NCBI RefSeq assembly: GCF_002335745.1
Contig: NZ_NIST01000001.1
Location: 642,761-706,760 of the forward strand
DNA: 64,000 nt
Direction: 5' to 3'
From: Evansella halocellulosilytica
GTDB lineage: Bacteria > Bacillota > Bacilli > Bacillales > Salisediminibacteriaceae
Shown here piece by piece: positions 43,666 through 51,508 of this stretch. Numbering within the stretch: the stretch's first letter is position 1; the number at the start of each line of letters is the position of its first letter. Made by a program: the position numbers and the translations under genes. Below the pieces are notes generated by a model. That model made no database searches. It saw only the letters and a list, made by a program, of their open reading frames with translations, and was not told the DNA's origin.

Positions 43666-43978
43666 CTATTTGATTATAATGTGAAAGAAAAGGTGTCCTC
43701 AAAATACTTTTGGACAACCTAAAATTTAATAAGGTCCTTTAAAGGGTGGTAAAGTGCCCTTTTATGATGAAATGGCACCGCTCGTTTTACTTGCGGATAA
43801 CTTATTCATGAGATATTGTGCAAATTTCTTGTTGAAATGGTGAATAGTTCTTTTTTTTTAATGGATAATAAAGACAAGATTTCATTTTATGCAATGCGAA
43901 AAGCCGATTTTTCTTATTCAATACTTGCATGCAAGAACATCAATGTGAATTCAACAAGGAAAGTGAGGCAACGTAAGT

Positions 43979-44518
43979 ATGAAAGCAACTGGTATTGTTC
44001 GCCGTATCGATGATCTAGGACGTGTCGTTATTCCGAAAGAAATTCGACGTACTTTGCGTATTCGTGAAGGGGATCCATTAGAAATCTTCGTTGATCGTGA
44101 CGGGGAAGTCATTTTAAAGAAATATTCACCAATTTCTGAACTGGGGGACTTTGCGAAAGAATACGCTGAAGCACTTTATGACAGCTTAAACCACACCGTC
44201 CTCATAGCAGACCGTGATACATATATTGCGGTTGCAGGCGGATCTAAGAAGGAATATTACAATAAAAGTATTGGACAGCTTGTCGAATCTTCAATGAATG
44301 ATCGGAAAACGATCCTTGAAGCGCAAACTGGGGAATACGAATTGGCAGGTGACTCGAAAGAAGAAGTTCATGGATGCTGTATCGCACCTATTATTGCAAG
44401 TGGTGATCCAATCGGAGCTGTTGTTTTAGTTTCAAAAGACTCTAACAGCTTTGGGGATGTCGAGAAGAAGCTGGCAGAAACAGCAGCAGGCTTTTTAGCA
44501 AGACAAATGGAACAATAG
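43979..44518 (+). CDS. spoVT: Stage V sporulation regulator SpoVT
   Basis: Protein of 179 residues. The N-terminal AbrB-like DNA-binding domain (MKATGIVRRIDDLGRVVIPK, EIRRTLRIREGDPLEIFVDRD) is followed by a GAF-like domain (about 56-178). It tunes sigma-G genes in the forespore. ATG at 43979, GTGAGG upstream with a long spacing. It is a paralogue of abrB at 23034. A 15-base perfect hairpin terminator follows. Confidence 0.96.
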   Translation: MKATGIVRRIDDLGRVVIPKEIRRTLRIREGDPLEIFVDRDGEVILKKYSPISELGDFAKEYAEALYDSLNHTVLIADRDTYIAVAGGSKKEYYNKSIGQLVESSMNDRKTILEAQTGEYELAGDSKEEVHGCCIAPIIASGDPIGAVVLVSKDSNSFGDVEKKLAETAAGFLARQMEQ

Positions 44519-44553
44519 GAAATCTTAATGATAAGGGACGCCAGTCCTTTTCT

Positions 44554-44596
44554 CAGGCTGTAGAGAAATTTTTCTCTACAGCCTGCTTTGTTTTTT
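44554..44596 (+). terminator. Terminator of spoVT
   Basis: CAGGCTGTAGAGAAA and TTTCTCTACAGCCTG are perfect arms, followed by CTTTGTTTTTTG. Confidence 0.85.
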
Positions 44597-44664
44597 GTCA
44601 CAAATCGATCCTCTATTTTGTCATATTAGTGAAGACCAAAAATACTTTAATGGAGGAGATTGAC

Positions 44665-45123
44665 ATGGAGCAACGTATTAACTACATGAGGACAAACCGG
44701 GAAGTTTTCAAATTAATAAGTCAATTGGAGGAGTACAAAAATACAACAGGATTTGATATGAAATTAATCGAATTGATTAAAATTCGTGCTTCCCAAATGA
44801 ATGGCTGTGCATTCTGTTTAGATATGCACACAAAGGATGCCCGGGCAAATGGTGAAACTGAGCAAAGGATTTACTGTTTAAATACTTGGCGTGAGTCACC
44901 ATTCTATTCTGTAACAGAAAGGGTAGCACTTGAATTAACAGAAGCAGTGACAAACATTTCGGTAAACGGAGTACCAGATGATTTGTATGAGCGAGTTCAC
45001 GTTCATTTTAATGAAAAACAATATATTGATCTTGTAACGATCATTATCACGATCAATAGTTGGAACCGATTGGCCATATCATCGAAAAGTATACCCGGAC
45101 AATACAAACCTGTAACAAAATAG
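44665..45123 (+). CDS. AhpD-like carboxymuconolactone decarboxylase family protein
   Basis: Protein of 152 residues. The alkylhydroperoxidase core motif is visible: IKIRASQMNGCAFCLDMHTKDARA, containing the redox CAFC pair and the His three residues on; Glu of the EIIK-type position is EL-IKIR here. Members reduce peroxides or are uncharacterised thiol oxidoreductases. ATG at 44665 after GGAGGAG. A single-gene unit with its own terminator, placed between spoVT and yabM where B. subtilis has no such gene, so it is an accessory insertion. Confidence 0.87.
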   Translation: MEQRINYMRTNREVFKLISQLEEYKNTTGFDMKLIELIKIRASQMNGCAFCLDMHTKDARANGETEQRIYCLNTWRESPFYSVTERVALELTEAVTNISVNGVPDDLYERVHVHFNEKQYIDLVTIIITINSWNRLAISSKSIPGQYKPVTK

Positions 45124-45137
45124 ATGTTGCCATCATT

Positions 45138-45173
45138 AAATCCCTCGTATTCATTTTGAACGAGGGATTTTTT
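45138..45173 (+). terminator. Terminator of the AhpD-like gene
   Basis: AAATCCCTCG and CGAGGGATTT arms followed by TTT. Confidence 0.8.
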
Positions 45174-45224
45174 CCTTTAAAAGATAAGAATTTATAAAAT
45201 ATTAGTCTCTCGATTGTTGTCTAA

Positions 45225-45435
45225 ACTAGCAGGAACGAGCGTTTACTACACGAGCTTCCACACAGATGTGGTGACTTCGGTGTTCCCGCAGGACGCGGGG
45301 GTTTTAGCCGAAGATCTGATCTAGCGATTTGGCTCAACGGACAGGACGTCCTAATGCCGGGCATGCTACAGGACGTGGCGTATTGCCCGGTTGACGGATC
45401 TAGCTTCAAAGTGATACTAGAAGAGGAAGAGGCAG
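45225..45435 (+). repeat. Dispersed repeat family B, copy 2
   Basis: GTGACTTCGGTGTTCCCGC, AGGACGCGGGG, TTTAGCCGAAGATCTGAT, CTCAACGGACAGGACGT and GCCCGGTTGACGGAT parallel the minus-strand copy at 15510-15650. This copy has about 30 extra bases between a duplicated ACAGGACGT. The gap 45124-45601 otherwise holds no gene. Confidence 0.7.
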
Positions 45436-45601
45436 CGCTTTTCGTCGATAGGCGGGCGCCTTGCGCTTTTCTTAATCAGCTCAATTAGCGAAGTGGGTTT
45501 GCCGGAAGATTAGGTAAGGTTTTCTTGTGCTATAATAGCACGAGATGAAATGGTTCACTTTTTGCGGAGAATATTTAAATTAGTTAGGATTGAACAATAA
45601 A

Positions 45602-47194
45602 TTGAAACAACAACATTCATGGATGAAAGGTGCACTTTATTTATCATTAGCTGCATTTATTGTGAAAGGATTAAGTGCTTTATATAAAGTTCCTTATCAA
45701 AACTTTACTGGCGACCACGGTTTTTATGTGTACCAGCAAGTGTATCCTATTTACGGAATTGCCCTCGTTTTAGGAAGCTATGGAATTCCTGTCGTCATTG
45801 CGAGGATCGTTTCAGAAGGTGAGGCAGATAAACCGTTTAACGGAAATAATGGACAACGGATCTTTCGTATGTTTTTATTTTTAACTGCTTTGTATTCAAG
45901 TGTCGGAATCTGTTTGTTCTATTTCGCTGAATATATTGCAATATTGATGGGAGATCGACAGTTAACACGACCGATACAGTGGTTGGCGTTGCCTTTTTTT
46001 ACTTTACCGTTTTTAGCTGTTGGCAGAGGTTACTACCAAGGAAAGCAAATGATGCTGCCCACTGCATTCTCACAAGTAGGAGAACAATTCGTACGTGTTG
46101 TCATGATTATCATGGTCGCTGCAGTTGCTATGCAGTACAGTGGTGACCCATATAAAGCCGGAATCTCTGCAGGGGCTGGAGCGTTTGCGGGTGGTCTTGC
46201 AGGCATCGCAATACTTGGCTACTACAGTAAAGGGATCTTTTCATTAAATGTATTGAAAAAAGTAACGACGATTAAATATGACCAAATAGGAAGAGACTTC
46301 CGAGATCTGATCGTTTCCGGTTTATTCGTCTCTATTAGTGCAATGGCTTTCATCATCTATCAGCTCATAGATGCCTTTATGGTTTATCGATTATTACTAA
46401 ATGAAGTAGATGGATCATCTGCTGCTGTTTTAAAAGGTATATATGACAGGAGCTGGCCGTTAGTGCAGTTTGGCGCAGTAGTAACAACTGTATTTTCATA
46501 CGCAGTCCTCCCGTTTATTACGAAAGCATATATGACGAAAAAAAACAATTTAGTCCAGCAATATATTGGACAGTCCTTAAAAGTGTGTCTTGTATATGGC
46601 GGAGCGGCTGCAATAGGATTAATCACACTCATGCCGTCTATAAACCCGATGCTGTATATGAATCATGATGGACAAGTGTCTTTGCAAATTCTTGCTACAA
46701 CCGTATTGTTCGGGTCAATGTTTATGACTGGCGCTGCACTGCTCCATGCGGTGTATAGGTCTGGTGCAGCATTTGTCGTTTTATTAGTAGGCTTAGTCCT
46801 TAAATTTATGCTTAACATCGTGCTCATACCCGAATTTGAGATTCGTGGTGCAGCCTTAGCTTCGGCGGGGAGTTTTATGATTGTCGCTATTTTATTAATT
46901 ATGTATATGAAAAAGAATCATCTCTTTCAAGGATTTAACCGTTTATTTTGGGGAAAATGGATGATATCTCTTTCAATAATGGCAGCTTTTGTTTTAATCG
47001 TACAATTTGCCGTCGAGCAAATATTATTATTAAATTTTCAGTTGCCAGAACGTCTAGTTTATAGCATGAATGCAATATTCACCTCAACGGCAGGTGGAGC
47101 GCTTTTCATACTCGTTATCTGGAAGTTACGTGTTTTTGATAAGAATGAATGGGAGAGTTTACCAAAAGTATCCCGGTATCTCCCTTATCAATAA
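45602..47194 (+). CDS. yabM: YabM, SpoVB/MurJ-like polysaccharide flippase family (MOP superfamily)
   Basis: Integral membrane protein of 530 residues with about 14 hydrophobic segments, in the polysaccharide-transport branch of the MOP exporter superfamily (relatives SpoVB, MurJ). Its lipid-linked substrate is unknown. N-terminal SWMKGALYLSLAAFIVKGLS and YQQVYPIYGIALVLGSYGIP are family-like. I prefer TTG at 45602 (TAGGA 11 bases upstream); TTG 45590 overlaps that site and ATG 45623 would trim the first segment. It heads the yabM-yabN-rqcP run. Confidence 0.88.
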   Translation: MKQQHSWMKGALYLSLAAFIVKGLSALYKVPYQNFTGDHGFYVYQQVYPIYGIALVLGSYGIPVVIARIVSEGEADKPFNGNNGQRIFRMFLFLTALYSSVGICLFYFAEYIAILMGDRQLTRPIQWLALPFFTLPFLAVGRGYYQGKQMMLPTAFSQVGEQFVRVVMIIMVAAVAMQYSGDPYKAGISAGAGAFAGGLAGIAILGYYSKGIFSLNVLKKVTTIKYDQIGRDFRDLIVSGLFVSISAMAFIIYQLIDAFMVYRLLLNEVDGSSAAVLKGIYDRSWPLVQFGAVVTTVFSYAVLPFITKAYMTKKNNLVQQYIGQSLKVCLVYGGAAAIGLITLMPSINPMLYMNHDGQVSLQILATTVLFGSMFMTGAALLHAVYRSGAAFVVLLVGLVLKFMLNIVLIPEFEIRGAALASAGSFMIVAILLIMYMKKNHLFQGFNRLFWGKWMISLSIMAAFVLIVQFAVEQILLLNFQLPERLVYSMNAIFTSTAGGALFILVIWKLRVFDKNEWESLPKVSRYLPYQ

Positions 47195-47215
47195 GGAAGC
47201 AGGAGTGAATCGTTC

Positions 47216-48679
47216 ATGAAAAATAAAATTGTCGTTTTAGGGCTTGGAGCCGGAAATATTGAGCAATTGCCTTTAGGAGTTTATCGAACGATAAAAGAAA
47301 ATGAGCGTATATTTGTACGTACAAAAGAACATCCAGTATTAAAGGAGCTATTAGAGGAAGGTGTATCATTTACCAGCTTCGATGATATTTATGAAGCTCA
47401 TGATCAATTTGCTGATGTATATGAAAACATCGTGGAAACATTGTTTGAACAGTCCGAACATGGCGAGTTAATTTATGCCGTTCCAGGTCATCCATTTGTT
47501 GCAGAATCAACTGTAAAGATGCTGCTCGAAAAAGCGGAAGATAGAAATACGGAAGTAGAGTTTTCGGGGGGACAGAGCTTTTTAGATGCGATGTTTCAAA
47601 CATTGAAGATCGATCCTATTGACGGTTTTCAATTATTAGATGGTACAGTATTAAAAAAAGAAGATATCCAGCTTAGAAATCATCTTATTATTGCACAAGT
47701 GTATGATTCTTTTATCGCTTCAGAAGTGAAGCTGACATTAATGGACATCCTTCCTGATGAATATGAGGTGACAATCGTCACTTCTGCAGGTAATGATAAT
47801 GAACAAGTCCAACGAGTACCATTATATGAATTAGACCGTGTTACAACTTTAAATAATTTAACCGCTGTCTACATACCACCAGTAACCGATGAGACGTTGC
47901 TTTACCATGATTTTCAAAAGCTGCGTGAAGTGATTGCTACATTGAGAGGCCCGGAAGGCTGCCCGTGGGACCAAAAACAAACCCATGAATCGTTAAAAAA
48001 ATATTTAATTGAAGAAGCTTATGAGGTTTTGAGTGCGATTGATGAAGGAAATACAGACCATTTAGCCGAAGAGTTAGGGGATGTATTATTGCAAGTGATG
48101 TTACATGCTCAAATTGGTGAGGACGAAGGGTACTTTTCAATTGATGATGTCATTTTACACATTACTGAAAAAATGGTGCGCCGTCACCCTCATGTATTCG
48201 GAGATGCTGCCGTTGAAAATGCAGACGATGTTGTTTCAAACTGGGAAGAAATAAAGAAACGTGAAAAAGGTGGCAAAGCAAGAGAGCAATCAATCCTAGC
48301 CGATATTCCGAAAGAATTCCCGAGTTTACTAAAAGCTTTTAACATACAAAAAAAAGTGGCTAAAGTTGGATTTGACTGGGGAGAAGAGGCACCGATGTGG
48401 ATGAAACTTCAAGAAGAAATATCGGAATGGATGTATGAAAGAAGAAAAGGAAATAAAGAGGCGAGTGTAAAAGAACTCGGGGATGTATTTTTTGCGCTCG
48501 TAAACTTAGCGAGGTACGATAACATCGATCCAGAAGAAGCTCTGCGGCAGACGAATGAAAAATTCATCTCACGCTTTCAATATATTGAGAAAGTGCTGCA
48601 GGAAAAAGGGCTTGATATAAAAGAACAGCCGCTTGAACAATTAGACTTGCTTTGGGAAGATGCAAAAAGACAAGATTAG
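47216..48679 (+). CDS. yabN: YabN: tetrapyrrole-methylase fold fused to MazG pyrophosphohydrolase
   Basis: Protein of 487 residues. The N-terminal half (about 1-220) has the SAM-methylase-like fold (KIVVLGLGAGNIEQLPLGVY, YAVPGHPFVAEST); the C-terminal half is MazG with two tandem EExxE/ExxD sites (WDQKQTHESLKKYLIEEAYE, EELGDVLLQV; second, WMKLQEEISEW and KELGDVFFAL). It probably removes aberrant nucleoside triphosphates; the role of the N-terminal part is unknown. ATG at 47216 after AGGAG. Confidence 0.94.
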   Translation: MKNKIVVLGLGAGNIEQLPLGVYRTIKENERIFVRTKEHPVLKELLEEGVSFTSFDDIYEAHDQFADVYENIVETLFEQSEHGELIYAVPGHPFVAESTVKMLLEKAEDRNTEVEFSGGQSFLDAMFQTLKIDPIDGFQLLDGTVLKKEDIQLRNHLIIAQVYDSFIASEVKLTLMDILPDEYEVTIVTSAGNDNEQVQRVPLYELDRVTTLNNLTAVYIPPVTDETLLYHDFQKLREVIATLRGPEGCPWDQKQTHESLKKYLIEEAYEVLSAIDEGNTDHLAEELGDVLLQVMLHAQIGEDEGYFSIDDVILHITEKMVRRHPHVFGDAAVENADDVVSNWEEIKKREKGGKAREQSILADIPKEFPSLLKAFNIQKKVAKVGFDWGEEAPMWMKLQEEISEWMYERRKGNKEASVKELGDVFFALVNLARYDNIDPEEALRQTNEKFISRFQYIEKVLQEKGLDIKEQPLEQLDLLWEDAKRQD

Positions 48680-48690
48680 GAGAGGATCTT

Positions 48691-48951
48691 ATGAGATTAG
48701 ATAAATTTTTAAAAGTTTCCCGTTTAATTAAACGCCGTACGATGGCAAAAGAGGTAGCTGAACAAGGAAGAGTATCGATTAATGGTCAACCTGCTAAAGC
48801 GGGGGCTAACGTTAAAATCGGTGATGAACTTGCCATTCAATTTGGCCAGAAAAAGGTCGTTGTGAAAGTAGAACGTTTAGAGGAAGCTGTTCGAAAGGAC
48901 GAGTCTGGCACACTTTATTCATTAATAGAAGAAGTTCACAGTGAGCGATAA
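48691..48951 (+). CDS. rqcP: RqcP, S4-domain ribosome quality-control protein
   Basis: S4-domain RNA-binding protein of 86 residues (MRLDKFLKVSRLIKRRTMAK, then EQGRVSINGQPAKAG). RqcP (YabO, Hsp15-like) works with RqcH in C-terminal poly-Ala tailing of stalled nascent chains on 50S subunits. ATG at 48691 with GGAGAGG upstream; the frame from 48652 lies inside yabN. Confidence 0.94.
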   Translation: MRLDKFLKVSRLIKRRTMAKEVAEQGRVSINGQPAKAGANVKIGDELAIQFGQKKVVVKVERLEEAVRKDESGTLYSLIEEVHSER

Positions 48952-49006
48952 TCACACCTGCGAAAAAACCTTCGAATAAATCTCATCAAAAATAAAAATA
49001 GGCTTG

Positions 49007-49036
49007 TTCTATTCTAATTCCTTCGTACATACAAAT
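49007..49036 (+). promoter_or_regulatory. yabP sigma-E promoter
   Basis: CATACAAAT (49028-49036) matches the sigma-E -10 consensus CATACAnnT; 14 bases upstream TTCTATT (49007-49013) is a fair -35. yabP-yabQ of B. subtilis are sigma-E dependent. Confidence 0.55.
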
Positions 49037-49064
49037 ATAACAAAGTACGGAGGAGGGGAATGTG

Positions 49065-49373
49065 ATGGAACATTCATATGATTATACAAATAGTGGACAA
49101 GGGCGTAATATTAAAGATCACAGCGTATCGCTGCGCGGCAGAAAAACATTAGAAATCACCGGAGTAAAACATGTTGAGAGCTTTGACAATGAAGAATTTT
49201 TGCTCGAGACTGAATTGGGCTTTTTATCGATTCGTGGAAATCATCTGCAAATGAAAAATCTAGATGTAGATGAAGGGCATGTATCGATTCAAGGAAGAAT
49301 TGACGACCTCGTTTACTTAGAACAACAACAAGGTGAAAAAACTAAAGGCTTGTTTGGGAAGTTATTCAAGTGA
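49065..49373 (+). CDS. yabP: Sporulation protein YabP
   Basis: Protein of 102 residues of the YabP/YqfC family, required for normal sporulation. HSVSLRGRKTLEITGVKHVE, SFDNEEFLLET and LSIRGNHLQMKNLDVDEG are characteristic. ATG at 49065 after GGAGGAGG. Its stop overlaps the yabQ GTG start by four bases, indicating translational coupling. Confidence 0.93.
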   Translation: MEHSYDYTNSGQGRNIKDHSVSLRGRKTLEITGVKHVESFDNEEFLLETELGFLSIRGNHLQMKNLDVDEGHVSIQGRIDDLVYLEQQQGEKTKGLFGKLFK

Positions 49374-49954
49374 CGTTGGAAGTTCAATTTATATCCATGC
49401 TGGCAAGTGTAGGGGCTGGAATCTGGTTAGGGTTATCCTTTGATACGTATAAGCGTTTGGCGGGAAAGAATAAGCGTTTCCGCTGGATGCTTATCGTGAA
49501 TGACGTATTGTTTTGGCTCCTGCAAGCGGTCATCTTCTTTTATATCCTTTTAAATGTGAATGAAGGAGAGGTCCGCTTTTATTTATTGTTAGCACTTTTG
49601 CTCGGTTATTCTATTTACAGAGCTATACTTGAGAAGTTATACTTGCGTATCCTTGAATCGGTCATCTATATGACAGTTCAATTCTTCCGATTTCTATTCC
49701 GTTTGACACAAGTCCTGATAATAAATCCTACTAAATGGTTATTGAAACTTGTCTTAACTTTAGGTATATTATTGTTATCCACATTCTGGAGCATTATATC
49801 TTTTTTACTAAAAGTAATCATATTTCCATTTCGCTGGGCCTTTAGACTCTATGTCGAAAAATACGGAATCCCGTTTCATTCATTTTTAAAACGAGTGAAA
49901 CAAAGGGTCAGCATCCTATATAACAAGATTAAAAACTGGATAAAACGTGAATAA
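49370..49954 (+). CDS. yabQ: Sporulation membrane protein YabQ
   Basis: Membrane protein of 194 residues with about five hydrophobic segments; YabQ localises to the forespore membranes and is needed for cortex formation. Typical features are the N-terminal VQFISMLASVGAGIWLGLSF DTY region and a basic C-terminal tail (RVKQRVSILYNKIKNWIKRE). GTG start at 49370. Confidence 0.92.
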   Translation: MTLEVQFISMLASVGAGIWLGLSFDTYKRLAGKNKRFRWMLIVNDVLFWLLQAVIFFYILLNVNEGEVRFYLLLALLLGYSIYRAILEKLYLRILESVIYMTVQFFRFLFRLTQVLIINPTKWLLKLVLTLGILLLSTFWSIISFLLKVIIFPFRWAFRLYVEKYGIPFHSFLKRVKQRVSILYNKIKNWIKRE

Positions 49955-49969
49955 ATTGAGGTGTTGGAC

Positions 49970-50353
49970 ATGAAGGAAGAGCAAAAACAGAATATAAGGA
50001 AGCTTTCTTCTGAATATATGGAAAAACAGGCTCTTCTGCATGAGCAAAAACTTCGTCGACGAAAAGGACTAATTCGCCGACTAACCGTTTTCTCTTTTAT
50101 CATGGCCGCAATCATTATTTTTACTGGCATCACTTTATATAATCAGCAGGCAACAATGGATGAACAAAAGAACGAATTGCAGCAATTAGAGGAAGAGCTT
50201 ACGACAATGGAACGGCAAGAAGCTGCGTTAGAAGAAGAGATTGATCTCCTCCACGACCCTGAATACATAGCAGAAATTGCCAGGAGGGATTTCTTTTTAA
50301 CAAAGCCCGGAGAGACCTTATTCCAGCTCCCACGATCGTCTTCATCCAATTGA
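49970..50353 (+). CDS. divIC: Cell-division protein DivIC (FtsB-like)
   Basis: Bitopic protein of 127 residues: cytoplasmic N-terminal part (about 1-37), one membrane segment (about 38-58, RLTVFSFIMAAIIIFTGITL) and an extracytoplasmic coiled coil (about 62-95, with LQQLEEELTTMERQEAALEE). DivIC with FtsL and DivIB activates septal peptidoglycan synthesis. ATG at 49970 after GAGGTG; GTG 49961 overlaps that site. Confidence 0.94.
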   Translation: MKEEQKQNIRKLSSEYMEKQALLHEQKLRRRKGLIRRLTVFSFIMAAIIIFTGITLYNQQATMDEQKNELQQLEEELTTMERQEAALEEEIDLLHDPEYIAEIARRDFFLTKPGETLFQLPRSSSSN

Positions 50354-50410
50354 CATGATGAAATTTGACTCGTTATAATAAAAAAATATTCGAATTTACT
50401 TCAGAACTCT

Positions 50411-50439
50411 TTCACTTTTACAAAAAACTGAAGTATAAT
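50411..50439 (+). promoter_or_regulatory. Candidate yabR promoter
   Basis: TTCACT (50411-50416), 17 bases, TATAAT (50434-50439). Confidence 0.45.
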
Positions 50440-50452
50440 ACTAGTAATGAGG

Positions 50453-50490
50453 TCTCAAGTTAAACTATAATCACTTGAGAACAGTTTTTT
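50453..50490 (+). terminator. Attenuator-like hairpin in the yabR leader
   Basis: TCTCAAG (50453-50459) and CTTGAGA (50474-50480), then ACAGTTTTTT. It sits downstream of the candidate promoter and 28 bases before the yabR ATG. Confidence 0.6.
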
Positions 50491-50517
50491 ATATTCTAAG
50501 GAGGAGCATTTTTTAAC

Positions 50518-50943
50518 ATGTCCATTGAAGTAGGCAGCAAGTATCAAGGAAAGGTCACGGGAATAACGAATTTCGGAGCTTTTGTTGAACTCCCGGGTGG
50601 GACAACAGGTTTAGTACACATCAGTGAAGTTGCTGATAACTACGTAAAGGATATTAACGAGTTCTTAAGCGTAGGAGACGAAGTAAAAGTTAAAGTATTA
50701 AATGTTGAAGATGATGGGAAGATTGGATTATCGATTCGCAAAGCGAGTGAATCAGCACAATCACAGTCACAGTCCCAATCTGAACGTCGCCCACACAAGA
50801 AAGGATCTCGTCCACCAAGACAACGTCAAATGTCTTTTGAAGATAAGATGAACCGCTTCTTGAAGGATAGTGAAGAGCGACTGTCTTCATTAAAGCGCAA
50901 CACAGAATCTAAGCGGGGCGGTCGAAATTCGAAGCGAGGATAG
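50518..50943 (+). CDS. yabR: S1-domain RNA-binding protein YabR
   Basis: Protein of 141 residues: one S1 OB fold (about 3-75; VGSKYQGKVTGITNFGAFVE, LVHISEVADNYVKDINEFL, VGDEVKVKVLNVEDDGKIGL SIR) and a Ser/Gln- and Arg/Lys-rich tail (QSQSQSQSERRPHKKGSRP). A general RNA-binding role is likely; the target is unknown. ATG at 50518 with AAGGAGGAG, a slightly long spacing of about 13. Confidence 0.92.
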   Translation: MSIEVGSKYQGKVTGITNFGAFVELPGGTTGLVHISEVADNYVKDINEFLSVGDEVKVKVLNVEDDGKIGLSIRKASESAQSQSQSQSERRPHKKGSRPPRQRQMSFEDKMNRFLKDSEERLSSLKRNTESKRGGRNSKRG

Positions 50944-51508
50944 TCTTGCTGCTAAACATATTATAGAACGTTATATTAAAAACACTTGTCTAATATAGAT
51001 GAGTGTTTTTTTTGCTTATCTTAAATTTGCCTCTTTTATTCGTGAAAAATTTAAGTGTATTCCTGATTTTTTTCGTTTTATCCACGAAAATCAGCTTTTA
51101 TACTTTAAAAATTCGTGTTTATCGGTTAACTAGAATCATTCTAAATAAATCCTGTTTAACCTCATTCAAACTCCTATTATTAGAGATCATTCTAAAACTC
51201 AAGCTTTTCTTATAATGTTTCGTCATAATTAAGCAAACATTTACGATTCGTCGGAATGACAAGAAGTGTGTATCTTTCCGATAAAAAAGGCTTGTTATCA
51301 AGGGTTAACGTATATGCTAAAGATAAAAAATTTAGTAGGAAAGAAAAAGCAAACCAATCTTTTAATGGAAAATAAGGAAAACTTAGAACGTTATAACAAG
51401 ATTTACGTCGAAGAGTTTTTTTTCTTACATTTGTTGTTTTGACATAATATTCAATCTATTCATGTTTATAATGTTAGCACGATTATGAGAACAGGTGGTG
51501 TTGGTAGA
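50944..51508. other. Intergenic yabR-spoIIE
   Basis: AT-rich. A weak hairpin with T tract (ACACTTGTCTAATATAGATG AGTGTTTTTTTT, about 50981-51012) ends yabR. The tRNA-Met/tRNA-Glu pair found here in B. subtilis is absent. The right end holds the spoIIE promoter. Confidence 0.6.
51406..51472 (+). promoter_or_regulatory. spoIIE promoter with Spo0A box
   Basis: TTGACA (51439-51444) and TATAAT (51467-51472) are perfect but 22 bases apart, the over-long spacing known for Spo0A-activated sigma-A promoters (21 bp at B. subtilis spoIIE). CGTCGAA (51406-51412), one change from the Spo0A box TGTCGAA, lies 26 bases before the -35. Confidence 0.7.

Larger units (their letters stand above)
43212..43978. 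other. Intergenic mfd-spoVT with terminator and repeat fragments
   Basis: From left: mfd terminator, a fragment with CACTTCGCTTTCCGCGG (43404-43420), a hairpin ATGGCACTCAC / GTGAGTGCCA near 43490-43518, a family-C repeat (43585-43665), and an AT-rich spoVT leader. A GAATA (43842) with GATAATA 17 bases on might be a forespore promoter; not convincing. Confidence 0.5.

Noticed and set aside
43816-44013. ORF of 65 codons before spoVT
   Set aside because: Overlaps the spoVT start in another frame; composition of AT-rich leader, no homology recognised.
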